Shown here piece after piece: positions 1 to 7,715 of a stretch of DNA of 14,604 nt. The notes beneath the pieces were generated by a model, which ran no database searches, was not told the origin of the DNA, and worked only from the letters and a program-made list of their open reading frames with translations. This DNA is from DASPJQ01 sp035299065 (GTDB taxonomy: Bacteria > Bacteroidota > Bacteroidia > Flavobacteriales_D > UBA2798), in contig DATGXI010000069.1 of NCBI GenBank assembly GCA_035299065.1, positions 1 through 14,604 of the forward strand, read 5' to 3'. A program made the position numbers and the translations under genes. Position 1 is the first letter of the stretch. Each line of letters begins with the position of its first letter.

Positions 1-1
1 A

Positions 2-1072
2 AAGAAAAATTTTCACAACCAGAACCGTGAATTTACGCGATTGCAAATGCGCATTATGCGCAAACGCGACCTGGCATCGCCCATGAGCGAGTTTTTGGGT
101 TCACTGGTGCTTACCGCCCTGGTGTGGATTGGCGGTAACATGGTGTTTGACGATGGAAAAACATTTACCGGTGAGCAATTTATTGGTTTTGTAATTGTGT
201 TTTCGCAATTGATGCGACCCGTGCAGGGCATTGCATCGGCCGTAAGTGCCATTCATAAGGGAATGGCTTCCATTGACCGTATTGATGCCATTGCCGATTC
301 GGAAGTTACGGTGTTGGATAAACAGGGCGCAGCCAATTCAGTAGCGTTTGAAAATAAAATTGAATACAGTAATGTAGAGTTTAGGTATGCCGACAAGCCG
401 GTGTTGAATAAAGTTTCATTGGAAATTAAAAAGGGACAAACGGTTGCGCTGGTTGGCCCATCGGGTAGCGGTAAATCAACCATGGCCGATCTTTTGCCGC
501 GTTTTTACGATGTGCAGGGTGGTGAATTGAAAATTGACGGAGTGAATGTAAAAGATGTGGAACAAAAAGCATTGCGCAGGTTGTTTGGCATTGTATCACA
601 GGAAAGCATTTTATTTAACGACAGTATTTTAAACAACATTGCATTGGGTGATGTTAATCCCGATTTAAACCGTGCCATTGAAGCAGCAAAAATTGCCAAT
701 GCACATGAGTTTATTGAAAAGACAGAAGAGGGTTACCATTCAAACATTGGTGATCGTGGTACAAAACTTTCAGGCGGCCAACGTCAGCGTTTGTGTATTG
801 CAAGAGCTGTGTATAAAAATCCGCCAGTGTTGATTCTTGACGAAGCTACAAGTGCATTGGATACCGAAAGTGAAAAACTGGTGCAGGAAGCATTGGAAAA
901 TGTAATGAAGAACCGTACCGTACTTGTAATTGCACACCGTTTGTCAACCGTTCAGAATGCTGACAAAATTATTGTGCTGGAGGATGGAAATATAGTGGAG
1001 CAGGGCACTCATGCCGAATTGGTGGCGAAAAATGGACTTTACAACAAGCTTGTGAAGATGCAGAATCTTTAA
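2..1072 (+). CDS. ABC exporter, fused permease/ATPase (MsbA-like), 3' part only
   Basis: This is the C-terminal 356 residues of an ABC half-transporter; the reading frame is open from the first bases, so the true start lies before the window. Such proteins dimerise in the inner membrane and use ATP to export lipids, drugs or peptides; the substrate cannot be told. The visible part has the end of the transmembrane domain (hydrophobic stretch near nt 100-210), then a full nucleotide-binding domain. The Walker A GPSGSGKST is at nt 455-481, the signature LSGGQRQR at 767-790, and Walker B with D-loop (VLILDEATSALD) at 827-862, followed by the H-loop IAHRLST. All catalytic motifs are intact. It is convergent with the ferredoxin gene and is not part of the minus-strand sulfur locus. 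The family call is secure; the MsbA-like label is by overall resemblance to Bacteroidota homologues. Confidence 0.93.
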   Translation, partial: KKNFHNQNREFTRLQMRIMRKRDLASPMSEFLGSLVLTALVWIGGNMVFDDGKTFTGEQFIGFVIVFSQLMRPVQGIASAVSAIHKGMASIDRIDAIADSEVTVLDKQGAANSVAFENKIEYSNVEFRYADKPVLNKVSLEIKKGQTVALVGPSGSGKSTMADLLPRFYDVQGGELKIDGVNVKDVEQKALRRLFGIVSQESILFNDSILNNIALGDVNPDLNRAIEAAKIANAHEFIEKTEEGYHSNIGDRGTKLSGGQRQRLCIARAVYKNPPVLILDEATSALDTESEKLVQEALENVMKNRTVLVIAHRLSTVQNADKIIVLEDGNIVEQGTHAELVAKNGLYNKLVKMQNL

Positions 1073-1425
1073 TAGATTAAAGATACGCTTGACACTAGAC
1101 ACAAGAAGAGATTTATGATCTAACCTTTGACTCCGGAGGATCGCATCGTATAACAGAATACACTTTTCTTTGGACCCCAGCAGGGTTATACAACACGTAA
1201 ATTTTTTTTTCAAACTCTGCCAGGGATAGAGGCAAATAGCCCGCAGCTCACGAAAAATTATGTTCAAGAAAAGAATTAAGGCGAGGACTATAGCCGATAG
1301 CCCGGTGCCGCTTAAAAATGTTACCAGGGCCTGGCGGATCGGTTCGCAACAAAAATTTAAATAATGGATAATATCCGGCAGGTTGCTCGCGATTTTGAAA
1401 TAGCGGCAGGCAGCCAAATAAATCA
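1073..1425. other. Convergent intergenic region with no credible gene
   Basis: The gap between the ABC exporter and the ferredoxin stop codons is 430 bp including the adjoining 7-bp repeat run. I see no gene in it. It holds a copy of a dispersed modular repeat (1219-1305, annotated separately) and a small perfect palindrome with 5-bp arms at 1324-1334. The 3' ends of two genes face each other here, so the structured repeat could act as a bidirectional transcription stop, but no T-run next to a strong stem makes that clear. Confidence 0.6.
1219..1305 (-). repeat. Dispersed modular intergenic repeat, copy 1
   Basis: Read on the minus strand this has two conserved blocks around a variable core. 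Box A (1305 to 1280) begins CCGGGCTAT and ends AGTCCTCGCC. Box B (1247 to 1219) begins GCTGCGGGCT and ends CTATCCCTGGC. The same two boxes, in the same order, occur on the plus strand at 10961-11067. Box B matches at 24 of 29 positions between copies, by hand count. The 32-nt core between the boxes (1248-1279) is unrelated to that of the other copy. This is a non-coding repeat family; whether it is mobile or only structural is unknown. Confidence 0.6.
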
Positions 1426-1502
1426 GAAATCCGGAATTAGAAATTCGAAATTCGTGATTCGAAATTCGTGATTCGAAATTCGAAATTCGTGACTCGAAAT
1501 TG
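1426..1502. repeat. 7-bp tandem repeat (GAAATTC / GTGATTC), 11 units
   Basis: Eleven consecutive heptamers can be phased from 1426 to 1502. Most read GAAATTC (from 1440, 1447, 1461, 1475 and 1482) and two read GTGATTC (1454, 1468), with GTGACTC at 1489 and a terminal GAAATTG at 1496. The first two units (1426, 1433) are decayed. The run ends exactly at the base before the ferredoxin stop codon (1503-1505), so in the ferredoxin mRNA it would be the first 77 nt of the 3' UTR. Units contain the TTCGAA palindrome at junctions. Confidence 0.9.
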
Positions 1503-1826
1503 TCAAACTTCAGGAGCCAACTGCACTTTTAGTCCGTCCAAATCATTGGTTAAATACAATTGACAACCCAAACGACTGTTTTGTTTTACATGAAAGGCCT
1601 GGTCAAGCATGGCCAATTCATCATCGGTAGGATGTGGCAATTGGTGATAACTCAACGTATACACCTGGCAACTGGCGCACATGGCCATACCGCCACAAGT
1701 ACCTTCAACAGGCAACTCAGCCGATTTGCACAGCTCCATAAGGTTTAATCCCATGTCGGTTGGGGCTTCCAGTTCGTGTTCCTTGCCTTCGCGGTCAATG
1801 ACTGTTATTTTGATGATGTTTTCCAT
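1503..1826 (-). CDS. [2Fe-2S] ferredoxin, adrenodoxin type
   Basis: This 107-residue protein is a plant/adrenodoxin-fold ferredoxin, a soluble one-electron carrier. The cluster ligands are visible as C44-X5-C50-X2-C53 and C88, within EGTCGGMAMCASC and LGCQLY. The spacing is that of the adrenodoxin/putidaredoxin branch. Length is normal for the family and ATG is the only sensible start. It lies downstream of the ferredoxin-NADP reductase gene in the same orientation, separated by 313 bp with a palindromic repeat. The inference is that it carries electrons from that reductase to the siroheme reductase encoded at 5484-7625, although ferredoxins of this type also serve Fe-S assembly and P450s. 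A promoter-like box just upstream suggests it may also be transcribed on its own. Confidence 0.93.
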   Translation of the reverse strand: MENIIKITVIDREGKEHELEAPTDMGLNLMELCKSAELPVEGTCGGMAMCASCQVYTLSYHQLPHPTDDELAMLDQAFHVKQNSRLGCQLYLTNDLDGLKVQLAPEV

Positions 1827-1835
1827 TTAAGATGA

Positions 1836-1843
1836 CAAATTTA
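1836..1843 (-). promoter_or_regulatory. Candidate -7 promoter box for the ferredoxin gene
   Basis: On the minus strand TAAATTTG matches the Bacteroidota -7 consensus TAnnTTTG perfectly and lies 9 nt before the ferredoxin ATG. A good -33 TTTG at the usual spacing is not present, so this is a weak call. If it is real, the transcript would have almost no 5' UTR. Confidence 0.3.
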
Positions 1844-1943
1844 GTAAAAAACTAACCACATGGATACATATTGGAAGTGGCAACCTTATTCAAAGACATA
1901 GGGGGCAAACGCGCCAAAAGAAAATGGAGAAGATTAAAAGCCG

Positions 1944-2116
1944 GCCACGAATGACACCAATGACACCAATACAACGCGATCAGCAAGCGTGTCTTTCACG
2001 AATGATCACCAATAATTTCACTGTGAAGTATTCGTAACCATTTGTGAAAGAAACATCATGGGAATCACAAAAACGCATTTCTTTTAACCATTCGTGAAAT
2101 TTGTGCCATTCGTGGC
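1944..2116. repeat. Long imperfect palindrome built of 9-bp units
   Basis: This fills most of the 313-bp gap between the ferredoxin and reductase genes, where I see no gene. The outer arms are three direct 9-mers each: GCCACGAAT-GACACCAAT-GACACCAAT at 1944-1970, and on the right ATTCGTGAA, ATTTGTGCC, ATTCGTGGC at 2090-2116. The arms are complementary at 22 of 27 positions by hand count. A second nested pair, 1993-2013 with 2030-2050, matches at 17 of 21 positions and surrounds a perfect TTCAC-T-GTGAA palindrome at 2017-2027. As RNA on the minus strand it would form a long hairpin between two genes of the operon. Confidence 0.75.
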
Positions 2117-2139
2117 TGATTAATCTATGCCTGTTGTGC

Positions 2140-3159
2140 TTAGAATCCCTGTACCCCATTCACAGTTGTATACTTCAACACCAGATTTTTATTCGGGTAA
2201 ATGCGTTTAAATGCGCTTTGCGTCATTAACGTTGCTTCATGGAACCCGCACAAAATTAATTTAAGTTTGCCGGGATAGGTATTCACATCGCCAATTGCGT
2301 ATATGCCCGGTATGTTAGTTGAGTAATCAAATGTATTTACCTTGATGGCATTTTTTTCAATTTCCAGTCCCCAGTTGGCAATAGGGCCCAACTTTGGCGT
2401 TAAACCAAACAGCGGAATAAAATGGTCGGTTGGTTGTAAAACATCGCTCTTGTCTTTTTGAATGATGTTTACGTTTTCAAGTTTCCCATTGCCGGTTAAA
2501 CCTGTTACTTCACCGTCAAGCACAAGGTTAATTGTGCCGTTTGCGCCCATGTCCATTACTTTTTGAACGGAGTCCAAATGCCCGCGGAATGTTTGTGAAC
2601 GATGCACCAACGTAACTTTTTTAGCGATCTTTTTTTCCACCAGGTAAATTGTCCAGTCCAACGCACTGTCACCACCACCTGAAATCACCACGTTTTTACC
2701 GCGATAAAATTCAGGATCTTTAATAATATACTCAACACCTTTGTCCTCAAAATCGGTAATGTTTGCAATAGGCGGTTTGCGTGGTTCAAATACACCTAAC
2801 CCACCAGCTATGGCTACATTTTTTGCTTTGTGTTTGGTGCCTTTGTTGGTTGTGACAATAAAAAAATCATCTTCAATTTTTTCAATTGTTTCAGCCGTTT
2901 CGCCCAGGGTGAAACCCGGTTTAAATGGTTTTGCCTGTTCCATTAAATTATCAACCAATTCACCTGCCAGTATGCTTGGAAAACCGGGAATATCGTAAAT
3001 GGGTTTTTTGGGATATATTTCTGAACATTGCCCGCCTGGTTGTGCAAGCGAGTCAATTAAATGGCAATGCAATTTCAATAATCCTGCTTCAAAAACGGTA
3101 AACAAGCCGCAGGGACCTGCTCCAATAATTATAATATCAGTCTCAATAATAGCGCTCAT
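2140..3159 (-). CDS. Ferredoxin--NADP+ reductase, thioredoxin-reductase-like (YumC type)
   Basis: This is a 339-residue FAD/NAD(P)-binding oxidoreductase that passes electrons between NADPH and ferredoxin. The FAD-binding GAGPCG is at residues 13-18, the NADPH-binding GGGDSA at 161-166, an HRSQTFR stretch near 186-192 is placed to bind the NADPH 2'-phosphate, and the FAD-contacting GD is at 290-291. The CxxC redox pair of true thioredoxin reductases is absent, which favours the ferredoxin reductase branch. The reading frame extends 11 codons further upstream to a TTG at 3190-3192, but the ATG at 3159 leaves the usual short tail before the first beta strand and is preferred. It lies 40 nt after the TSUP fusion gene and before the ferredoxin gene, as expected for an electron chain feeding the siroheme reductase. 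Confidence 0.88.
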   Translation of the reverse strand: MSAIIETDIIIIGAGPCGLFTVFEAGLLKLHCHLIDSLAQPGGQCSEIYPKKPIYDIPGFPSILAGELVDNLMEQAKPFKPGFTLGETAETIEKIEDDFFIVTTNKGTKHKAKNVAIAGGLGVFEPRKPPIANITDFEDKGVEYIIKDPEFYRGKNVVISGGGDSALDWTIYLVEKKIAKKVTLVHRSQTFRGHLDSVQKVMDMGANGTINLVLDGEVTGLTGNGKLENVNIIQKDKSDVLQPTDHFIPLFGLTPKLGPIANWGLEIEKNAIKVNTFDYSTNIPGIYAIGDVNTYPGKLKLILCGFHEATLMTQSAFKRIYPNKNLVLKYTTVNGVQGF

Positions 3160-3199
3160 GGCGTAAAAATAAGTGAATTTTGGGTGGTACAATAAAAGT

Positions 3200-4684
3200 T
3201 TAAAAAATCGACAGCAGGATTATGCGCAGGCTTACCAGGCATACCAACGTTCCTACCATGATCATTAGGGTTTTAACTGGTAATTTGCCTGCAAAACCTG
3301 CTGCAATTGGAGCCGTTATGCAACCGCCTATGACCAGCCCTAAAATAACCTGCCAGTAGCCCGATCCAATAACTGTAAAGAAAGCAACCGAGCTGCTTAA
3401 GGCCACAAAAAATTCGGTAAGGTTTACGGTTCCAATTGTGGTGCGCGGATTCCTGCCATCGGCAATAAGGGTTGATGATACAATGGGGCCCCAGCCACCG
3501 CCTCCAATGGAATCTAAAAATCCGCCCACAAGTGCCAGTGGCCCCAGTTTTCGGTCTTTCTTTTTACGCGTTAATTTTCCAAATGCTTTTGAAAGAATAA
3601 TGATACCAAGAATTAACGTGTAAACACCCACAACAGGTTTTATGTAGGTGCTGTAGTTTTCAAAATACGATAAAGCAAATGCACCAATAATTGCCCCTGC
3701 AACGCCAGGTAAAACAATGGCTTTAAACAACCGTGAATTTACATTTCCAAATTTTAAATGCATAAGGCCTGATACGCCACTGGTAAAAATTTCCGATGCA
3801 TGCACGCTCATGCTTGCCGCGGCTGGTGTTATACCTAACGAGAGCAGGGCAGTGGTTGCACTAACACCATAGGCCATGCCCAAAGCGCCATCAACCAAAG
3901 CCGCAATTCCTCCCGCCAACACAAACCAAAGAAACAAGCTGTCAAGGCCGCTCACAAATGAGCCAACGCCATTGTAAAACGTTTTTATGCCAATGGTGTC
4001 CAATACCAAATGGCCTACAAACATCAATGAAACGGCAAATGTGCCATAAATGATCCAGGTTTTTATTTTATCAAAAGTGGTTTTGGAATTTTTTCTGACC
4101 AACACTTCGGTATGTTTATTCAATTGCTCAACCTTACTTTTAAAATCGCCTTTTAAAAATGTACGCAGCCGGTTTAAATTGTCAATGCTGGTCTCCACTT
4201 CGTTGGGTATTTCATTGTCCAGCACTTCTTTTAACCGTTTAGCCATGGTTGGCGATTTTCCATTGGTTGAAATAGCAATTTTTAAATCGCCTTTTTTAAC
4301 GATGGATGAGAGGTAGAAATCGCACTGGTCAGGTTTATCGGCAACGTTCACCAGAATTTTGCGGTCATTTGCTTCCTGCTGAATAAAGGTTGATACAGCC
4401 TGGCTGTCAACTGCAACAATCACTAAATTTTTATCGTCAAGGTCTGATGTGCGGAATTTCCTGCGCAATAGGCGAACATCATGAATGGCTGCCAGGTTTT
4501 CAATTTCCGGAATTATTTCAGGAGCAACCAGGCTTATTTGTGCATTGGGTGCATTTTCCAGTATGGCATTGAGCTTTTCCAATCCAATTTTACCTCCGCC
4601 AGCAATCAGTAAATTGATTTTGTGAAACTTTAAAAAAACCGGGAACAATTGATTTCCTGTTTTATTTTTTACCAGTGTTTCCAT
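3200..4684 (-). CDS. Fusion of siroheme synthase (precorrin-2 dehydrogenase/ferrochelatase) and TSUP sulfite/sulfate transporter
   Basis: This 494-residue protein has two unlike halves. Residues 15-200 resemble Met8p and the N-terminal half of CysG, which oxidise precorrin-2 with NAD+ and insert iron to give siroheme. Visible features are the nucleotide-binding GGGKIG at 29-34, AVDSQ at 91-95 (D93 in the place of the catalytic Asp), DKPDQCDFYLSSIVKKGDLKIAIS around 116-139, and NGKSPTMAKRLKE. Residues 208-494 form a hydrophobic TauE/SafE (TSUP) domain with about eight membrane segments and the glycine-rich GGFLDSIGGGGWGP near 387-400. The start codon overlaps the CobA stop by one base (TAATG), so translation is coupled. 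The fusion would put siroheme synthesis at the membrane next to sulfur-anion transport. The transport direction and substrate (sulfite, sulfate or another sulfur anion) cannot be read from sequence. Confidence 0.9.
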   Translation of the reverse strand: METLVKNKTGNQLFPVFLKFHKINLLIAGGGKIGLEKLNAILENAPNAQISLVAPEIIPEIENLAAIHDVRLLRRKFRTSDLDDKNLVIVAVDSQAVSTFIQQEANDRKILVNVADKPDQCDFYLSSIVKKGDLKIAISTNGKSPTMAKRLKEVLDNEIPNEVETSIDNLNRLRTFLKGDFKSKVEQLNKHTEVLVRKNSKTTFDKIKTWIIYGTFAVSLMFVGHLVLDTIGIKTFYNGVGSFVSGLDSLFLWFVLAGGIAALVDGALGMAYGVSATTALLSLGITPAAASMSVHASEIFTSGVSGLMHLKFGNVNSRLFKAIVLPGVAGAIIGAFALSYFENYSTYIKPVVGVYTLILGIIILSKAFGKLTRKKKDRKLGPLALVGGFLDSIGGGGWGPIVSSTLIADGRNPRTTIGTVNLTEFFVALSSSVAFFTVIGSGYWQVILGLVIGGCITAPIAAGFAGKLPVKTLMIMVGTLVCLVSLRIILLSIF

Positions 4685-5487
4685 TAGTTTGATGCGGCTA
4701 TTGTTGTATTGTTTAATATGCGCGATAAAGCAAGCTGGCCATAATAATCATTCTGTTCTTTCACCACTTTTCCGCTTATGATAATTGCCGGAGCCTGTAT
4801 GGTATGCCGTTCAATTTCCTTCGCAACATGTTTATAGGTTGAAACAATTATGCGTTCATTGGGCAATGTTCCATTCTGGATAACGGCTACGGCTTCATCT
4901 TCTTTGCCGTATTGTGCAAATGTTTCGGCAATTTCGTTTATTTTAGAAAGTCCCATTAAAATAACCACCGTTGAATTGCTTTGAGCGGCCAGTTTTATTT
5001 CGGGCGACAGTTGTCCATTTTTATTGGTGGCTGTCAATACCCAAAAACTGTTAGCAGCACCACGGTGTGTAACCGGAATTCCGCTCATGCCTGCAACGGC
5101 AATGGAGGAAGAGATTCCAGGAACATAACCGGTTTCAATACCAAACGCTTCGGCAAATTGTATTTCTTCAAAACCGCGGCCAAAAACAAAGGGATCGCCA
5201 CCTTTTAAACGCACCACATGTCCGTAGGTGAAAGCGTAGCTGATAATAAGCTGGTTAATGTCCTCCTGTTTATACGAGTGTTCGCCTTTTCGTTTTCCAA
5301 CACTTACTTTAATGGCATTGCGTTTTGCAAAGCCCAACAATTCCTCGTTTGCCAGGGCATCGTAAAGAATAACATCTGCTTCCTGTATGGCTTTAATGCC
5401 TTTTACGGTGATTAATTCAGGATCGCCAGGGCCTGCGCCTACAAGGGTTAACTTTGGTTGTATATTGGTTTTAATAATTGGTGTCAT
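4684..5487 (-). CDS. cobA: Uroporphyrinogen-III C-methyltransferase (SUMT)
   Basis: This 267-residue enzyme transfers two methyl groups from SAM to uroporphyrinogen III, giving precorrin-2, the substrate of the siroheme domain encoded immediately downstream. The tetrapyrrole methylase hallmarks are in order: GAGPGDPELIT from residue 17, LKGGDPFVFGRG at 94-105, VPGISS at 122-127 and GIPVTHRG at 136-143. Length is typical of single-domain SUMT. Its ATG overlaps the sulfite reductase stop by 4 bases (ATGA), and its own stop overlaps the next start by 1 base, which argues for a tight operon. Because no cobalamin genes are near, siroheme is the likely product destination, although precorrin-2 can also feed B12. 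Confidence 0.95.
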   Translation of the reverse strand: MTPIIKTNIQPKLTLVGAGPGDPELITVKGIKAIQEADVILYDALANEELLGFAKRNAIKVSVGKRKGEHSYKQEDINQLIISYAFTYGHVVRLKGGDPFVFGRGFEEIQFAEAFGIETGYVPGISSSIAVAGMSGIPVTHRGAANSFWVLTATNKNGQLSPEIKLAAQSNSTVVILMGLSKINEIAETFAQYGKEDEAVAVIQNGTLPNERIIVSTYKHVAKEIERHTIQAPAIIISGKVVKEQNDYYGQLALSRILNNTTIAASN

Positions 5488-7625
5488 AAATCAAATTTTG
5501 CGGTTTCCTGTTCTTTTAATTTTGCTTTCTCTTTTTGTTTTGCGGCAAAGTCGGTTATTGCTTCTAACCAAACACCGGCATTTTGGTAATAATTGGTCAC
5601 AAATGCCGGGCTTGCATCCTGTTTATTTATCTCGAGAATAAAGTCACTGAATTTGCCCCAACCTTTGAACGGCAATTCATGGCTATAATGTTTTTCAAAG
5701 TCATTGATCAATCCTATTTGGGTATTGCATTCAATGCCGTTTGAGATCAACAAAGCTTTTACCCCGTTAAGCAATGCCGAGTAAACCTGGTAAGCTCCAT
5801 CGGCAAACAATTTATTGTTGATGCTGTTTTTGGCCAATTCATATTTTTCATTGGCTTCATAAAACAGGGTTTGCACCAAATCAATTGTTACACCCGCACA
5901 TTCGCCAATGCCAATAGCTGTTTCAAATTTTATTTCATTTCCCCAATCAATTAATTCATGCGGAACAAGCGTGGTAAGGTCAGCATGCCCTTTGAGTAAC
6001 TGGTAAAAATACATTTTGCCTGTGCGGTCATAATAACTGTGGAACGATTCGCCTTCACCTGCTTTGAGCACATAATCGTTCAACACGTCACGTAAAACCT
6101 GGGGCGCACGTTTTGAAGGAACTTTAATTATTTTTTCACTAGCCCTTCCGTTTCCGCTGCCTGTTGATCCGCCTCCAATTACCAATTGCAAGGCGGGCAC
6201 AACATGTTCTCCGGCTTTGATTGAACTTCCATGGAAACCAATGTGGGCAAGGCCGTGTTGCCCGCACGAATTCATACATCCGCTCAATTTTATTTTTATG
6301 TCTTTGTTTTCCAAAAATGCCGGAAATTCGGTTTGAATTAATTTTTCAAGTTCAATGCTTACGCTTGTGCTTCCGGCAATAGCTAAATTACAGGTATCGG
6401 TTCCGGGGCAGGCGGTAATGTCTCCTGTACTTTCGGCACCTGGCGCGGCCAGTCCTATAGCGTACAGTTCCAGGAAAAGCGGTTTTAGATTTTGTGGCGA
6501 AACGTATTTGAAAAGTAAGCTCTGCGCATTGGTAATGCGTATATCGTTTGAAGCGTAAAGCCGGGCAATGTTGGCCAGTTTACGCGCTGTGTCGCTCGAA
6601 ATATTGCCCAATTGAATTTTGATATAAACGCCTGCATAGTTTTTTTGTTTTTGTGTAAAAACATTGGTTGAAACCCATTTTAAATAGGATTCCTTTAATT
6701 CAAAAGGAATAACGGTATCGAAATTTGTTTCGCGAATTACAGGTTCCTCGTAATTATGCAGTACCAAATCTTCTTTTTTGAAGGCGACAGCATATTTTTC
6801 TTCGTTCACCAGGCGTAAAAATTCCGGTAATCCCAATTTGCCAACTAAATATTTCAAACGTGCCTTGTTCCTGTTTTTGCGTTCACCATACCGGTCAAAT
6901 ATGCGCAAAACGGCTTCGGTAAACGGTATAACTTCATCGGCTTCCAAAAATTCGCTGAATGTTTGTGCAAGTATGGGTTGCGCGCCAAGTCCACCGGCAA
7001 TTACCACTTTAAACCCTTTTACATACGCACCGTCTTTTACAATTACACGCGGAATAAAACCTAAATCGTGAATAAAGGTAAAGGCGGTATCTTTTTCACT
7101 TGACGAAAATGCAATTTTAATTTTACGACCCAATTCCTGGCAAAATGGTTTGCGTAAAAAATAGGCAAACATGGCCTGTGCATAAGGTGAAACATCAAAG
7201 GGTTCATTCGCATCAATTCCTGCCTCGGCCGAAGCGGTAATATTTCTTACGGTATTGCCACACGCTTCACGTAAGGTAATGTCATCTTCTTCCAGCTTAG
7301 CCCACAATTCGGGTGTTTTATCAAGACTCACAAAGTGAATTTGTACATCCTGGCGGGTTGTAAAGTGCAAATGCCCGTTTGAATATTCGTCTGATACGTT
7401 TGCAATGCGCTCCAACTGCTTCGGACTGATTTTCCCGAATGGAATTTTAATGCGTATCATTTGCACGCCCTGCTGGCGCTGCCCGTAAACGCCTCGTGCA
7501 AGGCGCAGGGTGCGGAATTTCTCGGGATCAATTTTTCCTTCGCGAAACAATAAGATCTTTTTTTCAAGATCAAGTATGTCTTTTTGCACTATTGGGTTTT
7601 CTATTTCAGAGCGGAAGCTTAGCAT
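5484..7625 (-). CDS. Ferredoxin-type sulfite/nitrite reductase (siroheme, [4Fe-4S]) with C-terminal HEPN-like domain
   Basis: This 713-residue protein carries out a six-electron reduction, most likely of sulfite to sulfide. Two ferredoxin-like half-domains alternate with siroheme/Fe-S domains. The cluster and siroheme cysteines are C406-X5-C412 (ACPGTDTC) and C450-X3-C454 (GCMNSC). Basic residues that would hold siroheme and substrate are R91 in TTRQ, R127 in GNTVRNIT, and K168/K170 in RKIKIAF, matching the CysI pattern. Residues from about 572 onward are an all-helical extension resembling the HEPN fold seen in Bacteroidota homologues; this tail has no Arg, so it lacks the R-x4-6-H motif of HEPN RNases. 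Nitrite cannot be excluded as substrate, but the siroheme, TSUP and upstream Cys-codon leader context favours sulfite. The 90-bp gap upstream has two ATTCGTTA repeats 14 bp apart (7633 and 7647). Confidence 0.92.
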   Translation of the reverse strand: MLSFRSEIENPIVQKDILDLEKKILLFREGKIDPEKFRTLRLARGVYGQRQQGVQMIRIKIPFGKISPKQLERIANVSDEYSNGHLHFTTRQDVQIHFVSLDKTPELWAKLEEDDITLREACGNTVRNITASAEAGIDANEPFDVSPYAQAMFAYFLRKPFCQELGRKIKIAFSSSEKDTAFTFIHDLGFIPRVIVKDGAYVKGFKVVIAGGLGAQPILAQTFSEFLEADEVIPFTEAVLRIFDRYGERKNRNKARLKYLVGKLGLPEFLRLVNEEKYAVAFKKEDLVLHNYEEPVIRETNFDTVIPFELKESYLKWVSTNVFTQKQKNYAGVYIKIQLGNISSDTARKLANIARLYASNDIRITNAQSLLFKYVSPQNLKPLFLELYAIGLAAPGAESTGDITACPGTDTCNLAIAGSTSVSIELEKLIQTEFPAFLENKDIKIKLSGCMNSCGQHGLAHIGFHGSSIKAGEHVVPALQLVIGGGSTGSGNGRASEKIIKVPSKRAPQVLRDVLNDYVLKAGEGESFHSYYDRTGKMYFYQLLKGHADLTTLVPHELIDWGNEIKFETAIGIGECAGVTIDLVQTLFYEANEKYELAKNSINNKLFADGAYQVYSALLNGVKALLISNGIECNTQIGLINDFEKHYSHELPFKGWGKFSDFILEINKQDASPAFVTNYYQNAGVWLEAITDFAAKQKEKAKLKEQETAKFDL

Positions 7626-7715
7626 ATGACTTATTCGTTAATGGTGATTCGTTATAGGGTTTTGCGTGTTAAACCAGTTTTTATTTTAATAGTCTTACTT
7701 GTTTTATTTCTAATG

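Noticed and set aside
944..1417. 157-codon minus-strand ORF across the end of the ABC exporter gene
   Set aside because: It overlaps the conserved ATPase C-terminus on the opposite strand and runs through the dispersed repeat; the translation has no recognisable motif and looks like a shadow.
1426..1502. Possible CRISPR array
   Set aside because: Units are 7 bp with no spacers between them; there are no cas genes and no 25-40 bp repeats. The same holds for 8361-8395 and 11144-11211.
3160..3192. Upstream extension of the ferredoxin-NADP reductase to a TTG start
   Set aside because: It would add 11 residues not expected before the FAD-binding strand, and a good ATG is present at 3159.
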